Source: Bacteroidota bacterium
GTDB lineage: Bacteria; Bacteroidota; Bacteroidia; Bacteroidales; CAIWKO01
Direction: 5' to 3'
NCBI GenBank assembly: GCA_037133915.1
Contig: JBAXND010000031.1
Span: 1-48,038 of the forward strand
DNA length: 48,038 nt
The position numbers were made by a program, and so were the translations under genes. The notes beneath the pieces are model-generated. The model made no database searches, was not told the origin of the DNA, and saw only the letters and a list, made by a program, of their open reading frames with translations. Shown piece by piece: positions 25,298 through 33,628 of this stretch (its first letter is position 1; every line of letters begins with the position of its first letter).

Positions 25298-26335
25298 ATG
25301 GAAGAAGGACGCCGGATAAAAGTTTCCGTTATCATCCCATGCAGGAATGAAGAGGCATTCATTGCAGACTGCATTGATTCACTGCTTGCAAATGATTATC
25401 CTCATGAATTCATTGAAATCCTTGTTGTTGACGGCTTATCTTCTGATAAAACCATTGATATCGTTAAACAATACAGTGAAAAATTTTCCTTCATCCAGCT
25501 TATCTCAAATCCAAAGAAGATTTTTCCGGCCGCAGTCAATGCAGGTTTCAACGCTTCTTCAGGCGATGTCATTATGATCGCGGGAGCACACGCGGTCTAT
25601 GATTCAAAATATATTTCTGCTTCCGTCAGGCTGCAGTTTGAACTGGGTGCCGATAACATCGGCGGTGTTCTCATCACTAAAGGAAAGAACGAAAATTTTA
25701 TCGGGAAACTGATTACTGCAACACTGAGCAATCCTTTTGGGGTCGGTAATTCTACATTCCGTACCGGCTCCGATAAAGTGTGCGAGGTAGATACCGTGTT
25801 TGGCGGCTGCTACCGACGTGAGGTGTTTGAGACCATCGGTCTGTTCAATGAGAATCTCGTCAGTACCTCCGATATGGATTATAACTCCAGACTAAGGCGC
25901 AATGGCGGAAAAATCTTTCTTTCTCCGGAGATTAAAGTCGAGTATTATACTCGTTCTACCTTCAGTCGCTTTATGAAAAATAATTTTCGCAACGGCTTCT
26001 GGGTAATTTATCCGTTGCGTTTTGTGAATACTCTGCCTGTTTCGCTCAGGCACCTCGTGCCTCTTGGCTTTTTCCTTGGAACGGCAGGACTGGCCTTTCT
26101 GGGTCTGTTGCATTTTTGTTTCTGGTGGATGCTTGGTGGTATAGGTGCATTGTATGTTCTGGCGGCCTATTATTTTTCGTTCAGCCGGGCAGCAAAGGGG
26201 GGAATTGCGGGCGCATTCATACAACCTTTCTTTTTTGTGCTGCTGCATTATACTTACGGTATTGGTTCCGTGTTTGCTCTGGTGAAACTTTTTTATTGCA
26301 GGCTCTTCAAGCCCGCCATCGCTAAATCTTCATAA
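25298..26335 (+). CDS. glycosyltransferase family 2 with C-terminal membrane segments
   Basis: This 345-residue protein has a GT-A domain at about 1-230: 'KVSVIIPCRNEEAFIADCIDSLL', 'IEILVVDGLSSDKTIDIVKQY', 'VDTVFGGCYRREVFETIGLFNENLVSTSDMDYNSRLRR'. Two or three hydrophobic segments follow (about 245-330), giving a membrane-bound enzyme similar to the succinoglycan ExoA type. It elongates the lipid-linked sugar. Its start lies one base after the GT4 stop, so the two are translated from one transcript. Confidence 0.9.
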   Translation: MEEGRRIKVSVIIPCRNEEAFIADCIDSLLANDYPHEFIEILVVDGLSSDKTIDIVKQYSEKFSFIQLISNPKKIFPAAVNAGFNASSGDVIMIAGAHAVYDSKYISASVRLQFELGADNIGGVLITKGKNENFIGKLITATLSNPFGVGNSTFRTGSDKVCEVDTVFGGCYRREVFETIGLFNENLVSTSDMDYNSRLRRNGGKIFLSPEIKVEYYTRSTFSRFMKNNFRNGFWVIYPLRFVNTLPVSLRHLVPLGFFLGTAGLAFLGLLHFCFWWMLGGIGALYVLAAYYFSFSRAAKGGIAGAFIQPFFFVLLHYTYGIGSVFALVKLFYCRLFKPAIAKSS

Positions 26336-26356
26336 ATTCAAACTTTGAAATTGTAA

Positions 26357-26947
26357 ATGAAACGCATATTCGACATCTTCTTTAGTGGTATTTTCATTTT
26401 ATTTGTGTGGCCTTTTTATGTTATCGTAGCTATCATTATCAAAGCCGGCGACGGTGGCCCTGTTTTTTATAAAGCTCCCCGCGTAGGCAAGAATGGCGTG
26501 CTTTTCAGGATGTATAAGTTTCGCACCATGGTTGTAAATGCCGATAAAATAGGTGCGTCTTCTACAACAACAAGCGATCCGCGCATCACGCGCATAGGGC
26601 ATTTTCTGCGTAAATACAAATTGGATGAAATGCCGCAGCTCTTCAATGTGTTCCTGGGTCAGATGAGTGTTGTTGGACCACGCCCCGATTTGAAAGCATT
26701 CACGGATCTGTTTACCGAAGAAGAAAAAGTGATTTTATCTGTTAAGCCGGGAATAACAGATTGGGCTTCGGTATGGAATTCAGACGAAGGTAAAATACTG
26801 GAAGGTGCCGAAGATCCCGATAAAGCGTATATGGAACTCATATGGCCTGAGAAGAAGCGCCTGCAAATCAAGTATGTACGTGAGCAATCCTTTGGCAGAG
26901 ATTTAAAGATTATTTTCTTAACTTTGCTCGCCATTTTCAAAAAGTAA
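26357..26947 (+). CDS. phosphoglycosyl transferase (PglC/WcaJ C-terminal type)
   Basis: This 196-residue monotopic membrane enzyme has one N-terminal hydrophobic segment (about 4-28, with the Pro of the re-entrant helix). The core 'APRVGKNGVLFRMYKFRTM' and the catalytic Asp90-Glu91 dyad in 'RKYKLDEMPQLFNVFLGQMSVVGPRP' follow. It transfers a sugar-1-phosphate from a UDP-sugar to undecaprenyl phosphate, the first membrane step of repeat-unit assembly. The size is that of small PglC-like enzymes, without the extra helices of WcaJ/WbaP. It ends the first run of tightly linked glycan genes. Confidence 0.93.
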   Translation: MKRIFDIFFSGIFILFVWPFYVIVAIIIKAGDGGPVFYKAPRVGKNGVLFRMYKFRTMVVNADKIGASSTTTSDPRITRIGHFLRKYKLDEMPQLFNVFLGQMSVVGPRPDLKAFTDLFTEEEKVILSVKPGITDWASVWNSDEGKILEGAEDPDKAYMELIWPEKKRLQIKYVREQSFGRDLKIIFLTLLAIFKK

Positions 26948-26954
26948 AACACAT

Positions 26955-26962
26955 TAAATTTG
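26955..26962 (+). promoter_or_regulatory. possible -7 element before the E1 genes
   Basis: TAAATTTG matches TAnnTTTG, 98 bases before the ATG at 27061, in the 113-base gap that separates the first glycan gene run from the E1 pair. No good -33 element is seen. Confidence 0.3.
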
Positions 26963-27060
26963 GCTGTGTTTCAAAATGGACGAAATGCGAGAACCTGTTC
27001 TGCACATTTCATGAGAGAGGTATTTTAACTTGTCTCACAATTTAGTTTAACTCACAATCA

Positions 27061-28038
27061 ATGGAATATACTAAAGATTTTTTGACCGGGCTGTACCGGA
27101 TGATGCTGCGGATAAGGCTGGCAGAAGAAAGTCTGGTCGACCCCATCAAAAGCGGCGCTATACGCTGTCCTGTGCATCTGTATTCAGGTCAGGAAGCCAT
27201 CGCCACCGGTATAGGTGCTATGCTCGAAAAGAAAGATTATATTTTTGGGAATCATAGATCGCATGGGCATTATCTCGCAAAGGGCGGCGACATGGGCGCC
27301 ATGATTGCTGAAATCTATGGCATGGAAAGTGGCTGCTCACACGGACGCGGCGGTTCCATGCATCTTATAGACCCTGAAAATGGCGTACTCGGCATTGTCC
27401 CTATTGTGGCAGGAACCATTTCACTGGCTTTGGGTGCATCACTTGCATCATCAATCAGGAACGACCAGCGTGTTACATTTAGCTTTTTTGGTGATGGCGC
27501 TACCGGTGAAGGAGTGCTGTATGAGTCTTTGAACTTCGCATCACTGAAAAAGCTGCCCATTATTTTTGCATGTGAGAATAATTTTTATTCAACACATCTT
27601 CCTATTCGTGAGATTCGTGTCAAGAACAGCATTGCTGATGTAGGCATGCCTTTCGGCGTTGATTATTATCAGGCTGATGGCAACGATGTATTGGCTGTAG
27701 TTGAGGTTGTTGAAAAAGCAATAGCCAATGCCCGCGAAGGAAACGGTCCTGCCTTCATCGAGTTCTTTACGTACCGCTTGCGCGGACATGTAGGCCCCGA
27801 CGATAATATTCAGGGTTCACATACAGATATACGCCCGAAAGAAGAAGTGGAAGCGTGGATTAAAAAAGATCCGATTATTAGATTCGAAAAGCATTTGCTA
27901 CAGGAAAATATACTTACAGAAGTTGAAATTAAAACTATTCATGCTTCTGTTGAAGAAGAGGTGAGAAAAGCAAATGAATTTGCACTCGCATCCGTTAAAC
28001 CCCCTAAAGAAGAGGTGTGCCGCTATGTGTTCAGATAA
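27061..28038 (+). CDS. thiamine-dependent 2-oxo acid (or acetoin) dehydrogenase E1-like alpha subunit
   Basis: This 325-residue protein has the E1-alpha pattern: 'LRIRLAEESLVDPIKSGAIRCPVHLYSGQEAIATG', 'RSHGHYLAKGGD', 'GRGGSMHLIDPENGVLG' and the thiamine-diphosphate motif GDG at 144-146 with Asn173/174 about 27 residues later ('FACENNFYST'). E1 enzymes decarboxylate 2-oxo acids and pass the acyl group to a lipoyl E2 protein. No E2 or E3 gene is in this window. The neighbours are glycan genes, so this pair probably makes a precursor for a sugar modification. Its stop overlaps the start of the beta gene by 14 bases. Confidence 0.9.
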   Translation: MEYTKDFLTGLYRMMLRIRLAEESLVDPIKSGAIRCPVHLYSGQEAIATGIGAMLEKKDYIFGNHRSHGHYLAKGGDMGAMIAEIYGMESGCSHGRGGSMHLIDPENGVLGIVPIVAGTISLALGASLASSIRNDQRVTFSFFGDGATGEGVLYESLNFASLKKLPIIFACENNFYSTHLPIREIRVKNSIADVGMPFGVDYYQADGNDVLAVVEVVEKAIANAREGNGPAFIEFFTYRLRGHVGPDDNIQGSHTDIRPKEEVEAWIKKDPIIRFEKHLLQENILTEVEIKTIHASVEEEVRKANEFALASVKPPKEEVCRYVFR

Positions 28039-29017
28039 AAGGAAACTTAATTTTGGTGCGGCCATCAATGAGGCCATCAGGCAAATGATGTCTGCCGACG
28101 AGTCGGTTGTGCTTATAGGCCAGGGCGTGAAAAGCCCGTGGTACGTTGGGAATACTTGCAATGACCTTGTGGAACTCTTTGGTGAAGAACGCGTGATTGA
28201 CACACCCGTATCTGAAAATGCCATGACAGGCGCTGCTGTCGGTGCCGCAATCGCCGGAATGAGACCTGTTGTTGTACATCCGCGTGTCGACTTTGTTCTG
28301 TATGCGCTCGACCCTATTATCAATCAGGCTGCCAACTGGCACTACATGAACGGCGGACGCTCATCGGTTCCTGTTGTATTCTGGCTCATAGTAAATCGTG
28401 GTGGCGAACAGGCAGCTCAGCACTCACAGGCATTACACTCACTTTTTGCTCATATTCCCGGTTTAAAAGTTGTTACACCGGCTACACCATATGATGCAAA
28501 AGGTTTGCTGATAGCGGCCATCAAAGATCCTAACCCGGTTGTGTTTATCGACGACCGCTGGCTTTACGGACAAACCGATGAAGTTCCTGAAGATGCATAT
28601 GAAGTACCTATAGGCAAAGGAATTATTCGCAAAGAAGGCAAAGATATAACCATTGTTTCATGGTCGCATATGACTATTGAAGCGCGCAAAGCCGTCGACG
28701 AACTGACAAATAGGGGCATCGACGCTGAACTTATTGATTTGCGTACCATCAAGCCTTACGATGAAGAAATGATATTAACTTCCGTAAAGAAAACCGGGAA
28801 ACTGGTGATTGCAGACGGAGCATGGAAAACCGGTGGATTCAGCGCTGAAATAGCAGCCATCGTAGCCGAAAAAGCTTTCGCATCGCTTAAAGCACCCATC
28901 ATGCGTGTGAACCTTCCTGATGCTCCTGCACCTGCGTCATCAACACTTGAAAATGCTTATTATCCAAAGAAAGAAGACATCATTGTTGCTGTAAAGACAT
29001 CAATGACTGCATTATAA
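28025..29017 (+). CDS. thiamine-dependent E1-like beta subunit
   Basis: This 330-residue protein matches E1-beta (transketolase-like pyrimidine and C-terminal domains): 'LNFGAAINEAIRQMM', 'VIDTPVSENAMTGAAVGAAIAGMRPVV' with the thiamine-contacting Glu, 'QAAQHSQALHSLFAHIPGLKVV' and 'LIDLRTIKPYDEEMI'. It makes the active site together with the alpha subunit. The 'GEQAAQHSQALH' block carries the His residues expected in this family. The start at 28025 overlaps the alpha gene by 14 bases, suggesting coupled translation; a longer frame from 27974 is less likely. It is full length, so the pair looks functional. Confidence 0.9.
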   Translation: MCSDKRKLNFGAAINEAIRQMMSADESVVLIGQGVKSPWYVGNTCNDLVELFGEERVIDTPVSENAMTGAAVGAAIAGMRPVVVHPRVDFVLYALDPIINQAANWHYMNGGRSSVPVVFWLIVNRGGEQAAQHSQALHSLFAHIPGLKVVTPATPYDAKGLLIAAIKDPNPVVFIDDRWLYGQTDEVPEDAYEVPIGKGIIRKEGKDITIVSWSHMTIEARKAVDELTNRGIDAELIDLRTIKPYDEEMILTSVKKTGKLVIADGAWKTGGFSAEIAAIVAEKAFASLKAPIMRVNLPDAPAPASSTLENAYYPKKEDIIVAVKTSMTAL

Positions 29018-29073
29018 AAAAACAAAAAACAAATAAATTGGAATGATTGATTTTGGGATTTGAATTTCCGCTT

Positions 29074-29946
29074 ATGAATAATAAAAAAATTAAACAACTT
29101 ATGAAAAAGGAACTTATCATTGAGCTGCTTCAAAAATTTGAACAGGCAGCTTACGGATTCAACGACATCGAATGTTGGAGTGCTCGAGAACTGCAAACCA
29201 TTCTCGGCTATACCCAATGGCGCAATTTTGTCAATATTATTGACAAAGCGAAGGATGCATGCAAAACCGCGTCTATTGCGGTTTCCGATCATTTTGCTGA
29301 TATCAGCAAAACGATAGAGATGCCTAATGGCGCGGAAAAGAAGATAGACGATTTCGCTTTAACGCGCTACGCCTGCTATTTGATAGCTCAAAATGGTGAT
29401 CCGACCAAAAGCGAAATAGCGTTTGCACAAACGTATTTTGCCGTTCAAACCCGGAAACAGGAAATTATTGAACAGCGATTACTGGATGTTGCCCGTGTGA
29501 ATGCCCGGGAAAAACTTACCAAATCTGAAAAGAAACTCTCAAGTGTCAGTTACGAACGTGGAGTTGATGATAAAGGATTTGCCATGATCAGGAGCTTAGG
29601 CGACAAAGCGTTGTTCGGAGGATTCACTACCAATGATATGAAACGCAAGCTTATGGTGCCTGACAACAGGCCACTGGCTGATTTTTTGCCAACACTTACA
29701 ATAAAAGCAAAAGATTTTGCAACGGAACTTACGAGTCATAATGTGGTCGAAAAGGATTTAAAGGGTCATAAGAAGATTTGCACTGAACATGTTGAGAATA
29801 ATTCAGCAGTACGCAAAATGCTTATAGAGCGTGGCGTTCAGCCTGAGAAACTTCCACCTTCAGAAGATGTGAAGAAAGTAAAACGGCGCTTGGAAAGTGA
29901 AGAAAAGAAAGTAAGCCGAACTACAAAGAAATTGAACCGTATTTGA
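29074..29946 (+). CDS. dinD: DinD-like DNA-damage-inducible protein
   Basis: This 290-residue protein matches DinD: 'CWSARELQTILGYTQWRNFVNIIDKAKDAC', 'DDFALTRYACYLIAQNGDPTKSEIAFAQTYFAVQTRKQE', 'MIRSLGDKALFGGFTTNDMKRKLMV' and 'PLADFLPTLTIKAKDFATELTSHNV'. The N-terminal part is like the Bro-N antirepressor domain. E. coli DinD is SOS-induced and inhibits RecA filaments. The tail is highly basic (KKVKRRLESEEKKVSRTTKK). Several in-frame starts exist: TTG 29047, ATG 29074 and ATG 29101. No SOS box is recognised upstream. It is isolated among glycan genes, so it probably arrived by insertion. Confidence 0.88.
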   Translation: MNNKKIKQLMKKELIIELLQKFEQAAYGFNDIECWSARELQTILGYTQWRNFVNIIDKAKDACKTASIAVSDHFADISKTIEMPNGAEKKIDDFALTRYACYLIAQNGDPTKSEIAFAQTYFAVQTRKQEIIEQRLLDVARVNAREKLTKSEKKLSSVSYERGVDDKGFAMIRSLGDKALFGGFTTNDMKRKLMVPDNRPLADFLPTLTIKAKDFATELTSHNVVEKDLKGHKKICTEHVENNSAVRKMLIERGVQPEKLPPSEDVKKVKRRLESEEKKVSRTTKKLNRI

Positions 29947-30013
29947 AATTGGTTATTTGGTACGTCAGAATGCGGATATTTGACAAATGAATTATTGAAA
30001 TAATCTGATAGAA

Positions 30014-31123
30014 ATGGAGAAAAGAAAAGTGAGGTTCGTGGAACCTGCGAAATTGTACAAGACAATAAAAAGAGAGCTTGATGCTGCTTATTTTGATGTG
30101 ATGGAAACCGGAGAACTTATTGACCGCCATCATTTGCGGAACTTTGAAGAGAATCTGGCAAAGTTTGCAGGAACAAAATATGCGGTTGGACTGAACAGCG
30201 GTTATGATTCGCTGCATATGTCGCTGCGTGCTGCCGGAATAGGCCCGGGCGATGAAGTAATTGTGCCGGCACATACTTTTGTGGCAACAACATCTGCGGT
30301 GGTTAATGTGGGTGCAACACCTGTCCTGGTAGATGTTACGAGCGATTTTAATATTGATGTTACGAAGATAGAAGAGGTGATTACACCGCGCACCAAAGGC
30401 ATCATTCCGGTACACTTGAGTGGCTGGATGGCCGATATGCCGGCAATTATGAAAATCGCTGAAAAGCATGGCCTGGCTGTTGTTGAAGATGCCTGCCAGA
30501 GCCTTGGTTCTACCATTAATGGGAAAGGTGCAGGCGCCTGGGGTCTTACGGGATGCTTCAGCTTTTATCCGTTCAAAATTCTGGGTGGCTACGGTGACGG
30601 CGGTGCCATCACAACCAATGACGAAAATGTTGCGGCCTTTGCGCGTCGCATGCGGTTTAACGGCGAAGACAGGCAGAGCGGCGAATACCACGGACACGGT
30701 TTTACCTGTCTGCTGGATAACTTACAAGCTGCTTTTCTGGACGTGAAACTGGCTCATCTTCCTGAATGGATTGTAAAAAGAAAAGAGATTGCCGAGAAGT
30801 ACCGTATGGCACTCTGTGACCTGCCTGATTTGATGTTGCCGCATTATGAGCGTCAGGGCTTTGATCATGTATATCAGAACTACACACTGCGCGCAAAGCA
30901 GGGCAATGATTTCAGTGAATATCTGAAAGAGCATGGTGTTGAAGTGCTCACTCAATTCCGCAAACCATATTACAAACATGAGGCGTTAAAGCTTGTTGAC
31001 CGCGGTTTCCCGGAAACGGAAGCATTGAGTCGAGAAGTGTGCTCGCTGCCTATGAATGTAGAAATAGATGATGACGAGATAGATTATGTCATCAACGTTG
31101 TTCGTTCTTTTTACGGAAAATAA
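30014..31123 (+). CDS. DegT/DnrJ/EryC1/StrS family sugar aminotransferase
   Basis: This 369-residue PLP enzyme has 'GLNSGYDSLHMSLRAAGIGPGDEVIVPAHTFVATTSAV', 'VVEDACQSLGS' and the PLP-binding Lys188 in 'CFSFYPFKILGGYGDGGAI'. The family adds an amino group to a keto-nucleotide sugar, as WbpE does at C3 in the ManNAc3NAmA pathway. The presence of an amidotransferase trio and a WbpI-like epimerase in the same locus makes a WbpE-like role plausible. Other family members act at C4. Which carbon is used is not decided by the sequence. It follows dinD after 67 bases and precedes the class I aminotransferase by 8 bases. Confidence 0.9.
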   Translation: MEKRKVRFVEPAKLYKTIKRELDAAYFDVMETGELIDRHHLRNFEENLAKFAGTKYAVGLNSGYDSLHMSLRAAGIGPGDEVIVPAHTFVATTSAVVNVGATPVLVDVTSDFNIDVTKIEEVITPRTKGIIPVHLSGWMADMPAIMKIAEKHGLAVVEDACQSLGSTINGKGAGAWGLTGCFSFYPFKILGGYGDGGAITTNDENVAAFARRMRFNGEDRQSGEYHGHGFTCLLDNLQAAFLDVKLAHLPEWIVKRKEIAEKYRMALCDLPDLMLPHYERQGFDHVYQNYTLRAKQGNDFSEYLKEHGVEVLTQFRKPYYKHEALKLVDRGFPETEALSREVCSLPMNVEIDDDEIDYVINVVRSFYGK

Positions 31124-31131
31124 TTTAGTAG

Positions 31132-32298
31132 ATGAAGCAATTATCACGCATCACAGAGATGTTCACAGAGTCGGTTATTCGTGAGATGACGCGTATTTCC
31201 GACAGTATGGGTGGCTATAACCTGTCACAAGGGTTTCCTGATTTTGATTCGCCTGAAGCTATTAAAACCGCTGCTATTGCTGCCATCAACAGCAATCACA
31301 ATCAATATCCCGTTACTTTTGGTGAGCCTGAATTAAGGCAAGCTATCAGTGAAAAAGCCAAATGGTATAATAATATCGAATGCGATCCTGCAACTGAGAT
31401 TACGGTTACTTGCGGGGCCACGGAGGCAATGATGTCAACCCTTCGTGCAATTATCAATCCGGGCGATGAAATTATTATTTTTGAACCTTTTTATGAAAAT
31501 TATGGTCCCGACTGTATTCTGTCCGGTGCCATTCCGAAATATGTTGCGCTTAACCCTCCCGAATGGAATTTTGATCGTGAAAAACTGGCTGCTGTCTTTA
31601 ATGAAAAAACCAAGGCCATCATTATCAATACGCCCAATAACCCTACCGGAAAGGTTTTTAGTCATGACGAACTCCGGTTCATTGCCGACCTTTGCATTCA
31701 GTGGGATACCTATGCTATCACCGATGAGATTTATGAGCACATACTCTACGATGGCGCAAAACACATTTCACTCGCTTCGCTTGACGGAATGAAAGACCGC
31801 ACCATTACCATAAATTCTGTTTCAAAAACTTATTCTGTAACCGGATGGCGCGTTGGATGGGCTATTGCTGCTGCAACCATTACTTCGCGTATTCGTAAAG
31901 TTCATGATTTTTTAACGGTTGGAGCACCAACTCCATTCCAGCACGCTGCGGTTGTTGCCTTATCTTTTCCGCCAGAGTATTACGAAGGGCTTCGGAAAAA
32001 GTATGAGGAGGCGCGCGCAGTCGTTTTTGAAACACTTACCAAATGCGGTTTTCGTCCGTTTCTGCCCAAAGGAGCTTATTATATTATTGCTGACGTAAGC
32101 GAACTATTTGATAAACTCGGTGCTACCGATGATTTTGATTTCAGCACGAAATTGATACAGAAAACGCAGGTGGCAACTGTTCCGGGCTTTTCATTTTACG
32201 CCGAACGCGGGCAGGTAACTAAACAGGTTCGCTTTGCGTTCTGTAAAAAGAACGAAACACTTGATGCCGTGCAACATTTGTTACTTAGGCTAATATAA
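31132..32298 (+). CDS. class I/II PLP aminotransferase (YbdL / kynurenine aminotransferase-like)
   Basis: This 388-residue protein is a fold-type I aminotransferase: 'YNLSQGFPDFDSPEAI', 'VTCGATEAMMSTLRAIINPGDEIIIFEPFYENY', 'INTPNNPTGKVFSHDEL' and PLP-Lys232 in 'NSVSKTYSVTGWRVGW'. It resembles YbdL and kynurenine aminotransferases, which act on methionine, glutamine or aromatic amino acids. In this setting it might make or use the 2-oxo acid acted on by the E1 pair, but that is a guess from position. It starts 8 bases after the sugar aminotransferase. Confidence 0.88.
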   Translation: MKQLSRITEMFTESVIREMTRISDSMGGYNLSQGFPDFDSPEAIKTAAIAAINSNHNQYPVTFGEPELRQAISEKAKWYNNIECDPATEITVTCGATEAMMSTLRAIINPGDEIIIFEPFYENYGPDCILSGAIPKYVALNPPEWNFDREKLAAVFNEKTKAIIINTPNNPTGKVFSHDELRFIADLCIQWDTYAITDEIYEHILYDGAKHISLASLDGMKDRTITINSVSKTYSVTGWRVGWAIAAATITSRIRKVHDFLTVGAPTPFQHAAVVALSFPPEYYEGLRKKYEEARAVVFETLTKCGFRPFLPKGAYYIIADVSELFDKLGATDDFDFSTKLIQKTQVATVPGFSFYAERGQVTKQVRFAFCKKNETLDAVQHLLLRLI

Positions 32299-32317
32299 GG
32301 CATAAATATTTTTCGTA

Positions 32318-33589
32318 ATGAACAGTGAGCGCAGCACGTTTTTTAGCATTTCAGCAAAAGTAAATTTTTATACCGCACTGTTGCTGGTGTTTGCAATGCC
32401 CTTAGTTCCGCATGCCTTACCCATAATTATTTCACTCTGGATTCTTACGTTCCTGCTCGAAGGCGGTTTCCGTGAAAAGCTCGTCAAATGGCGCAATCAG
32501 CCATTTGTGTTTGCGCTTCCGCTGCTTTATGTTGTTTATTTTGTAAGCGTAAGTTATTCAACGTTTCGTTCAGTGGCAATGTTTGATATGGAGGTAAAGC
32601 TTTCACTATTTTTAATTCCACCTTTGCTTGCCGCGTCAAATAAGCATTATGTGAACAGTCGCATAAAATTTATGTGGACTTTTATTGCGGCAAATTTATT
32701 GGCATCGTTGATATGCCTTGTTCGCGGCGTTTTGAATACGTATTCATCCACCACGCCCAAAGACGTGCCATCGGGTTATTACATGACTTATGAGCCACTT
32801 TCCTTTCTGGTGCATACTTCTTACTTTTCAATGTATTTAGTGCTCGCAATAATGTTTATCGTGTATTTACTCAGAAAAGAGTCTTTGAACGCTGCATCAA
32901 AGGTTTTCCTGATTATTTCGGGTTCGATTTTCATAGGAATGATTTATCAGGTTTCAGCCCGGTCAGGAATTCTTTCTATAATACTGGTGAGTTTCATTTA
33001 TATTCTGTTTTATGTGCGGTTAAGAAAATTTAATTCATTGGTCAAAATTGGATTTGTTGTATTCGCTGTTGCTTTATTGTTGCTTATTTTCAAATACAAC
33101 GTGCGTTTCAAATCATTTTTTATTGACAGGAATAATGCTCCGATAAGCAATACCAACTCAATTGCAGGCAATAATATGCGCTTGTTAATCTGGCAAGTAT
33201 CGATGGGTATAATTGGCGATAATGTTGTTGGAGGCGTTGGCAATGGCGACATTCACAGTGAGCTAAACAAAGGATATTCAAAACTGGGATTGACGCAGGC
33301 AGCCGACCTGAATCTGAACGTACACAACCAGTTTATTGAAACATTTCTTGGCGTCGGGATTTTTGGATTTATACTGCTGCTTATGGTTTTTTTCTATCCT
33401 GCAATTGTTGCCTGGCGTCGAAAAGATTCATTATTGATGTTGTTTTTGATACTCACTTCATTTAATTTTATGTTCGAATCAATGTTGAGTACTCAGGCAG
33501 GTATTGTCTTCTTTTGCTGGTTTTATGCCTATTTGTTATTTGTGAAACATGACAGGGAAAGTCAGCCCGCATTCGACAAAAAACAATAG
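32318..33589 (+). CDS. O-antigen ligase/polymerase family membrane protein
   Basis: This 423-residue protein has about eleven hydrophobic segments. A large periplasmic loop follows the eighth or ninth segment and carries 'AGNNMRLLIWQVSMG' and 'NVHNQFIETFLGVGIFGFILLLMVFF'. The 'H.Q.....GVGI.GF' block is typical of the Wzy_C/WaaL family, whose members join O-antigen to lipid A core or polymerise it. It is distinct from the polymerase-like gene at 18979, so the locus may have one polymerase and one ligase. It starts 20 bases after the aminotransferase gene. Confidence 0.83.
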   Translation: MNSERSTFFSISAKVNFYTALLLVFAMPLVPHALPIIISLWILTFLLEGGFREKLVKWRNQPFVFALPLLYVVYFVSVSYSTFRSVAMFDMEVKLSLFLIPPLLAASNKHYVNSRIKFMWTFIAANLLASLICLVRGVLNTYSSTTPKDVPSGYYMTYEPLSFLVHTSYFSMYLVLAIMFIVYLLRKESLNAASKVFLIISGSIFIGMIYQVSARSGILSIILVSFIYILFYVRLRKFNSLVKIGFVVFAVALLLLIFKYNVRFKSFFIDRNNAPISNTNSIAGNNMRLLIWQVSMGIIGDNVVGGVGNGDIHSELNKGYSKLGLTQAADLNLNVHNQFIETFLGVGIFGFILLLMVFFYPAIVAWRRKDSLLMLFLILTSFNFMFESMLSTQAGIVFFCWFYAYLLFVKHDRESQPAFDKKQ

Positions 33590-33628
33590 AATTATTATTT
33601 TTTATCATTTATTAAACTGAAAAAGCAC

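Noticed and set aside
29921..30697. 258-codon minus-strand ORF opposite the sugar aminotransferase
   Set aside because: It is antisense to conserved PLP-enzyme motifs, and its His/Cys/Arg-rich translation resembles no protein family.
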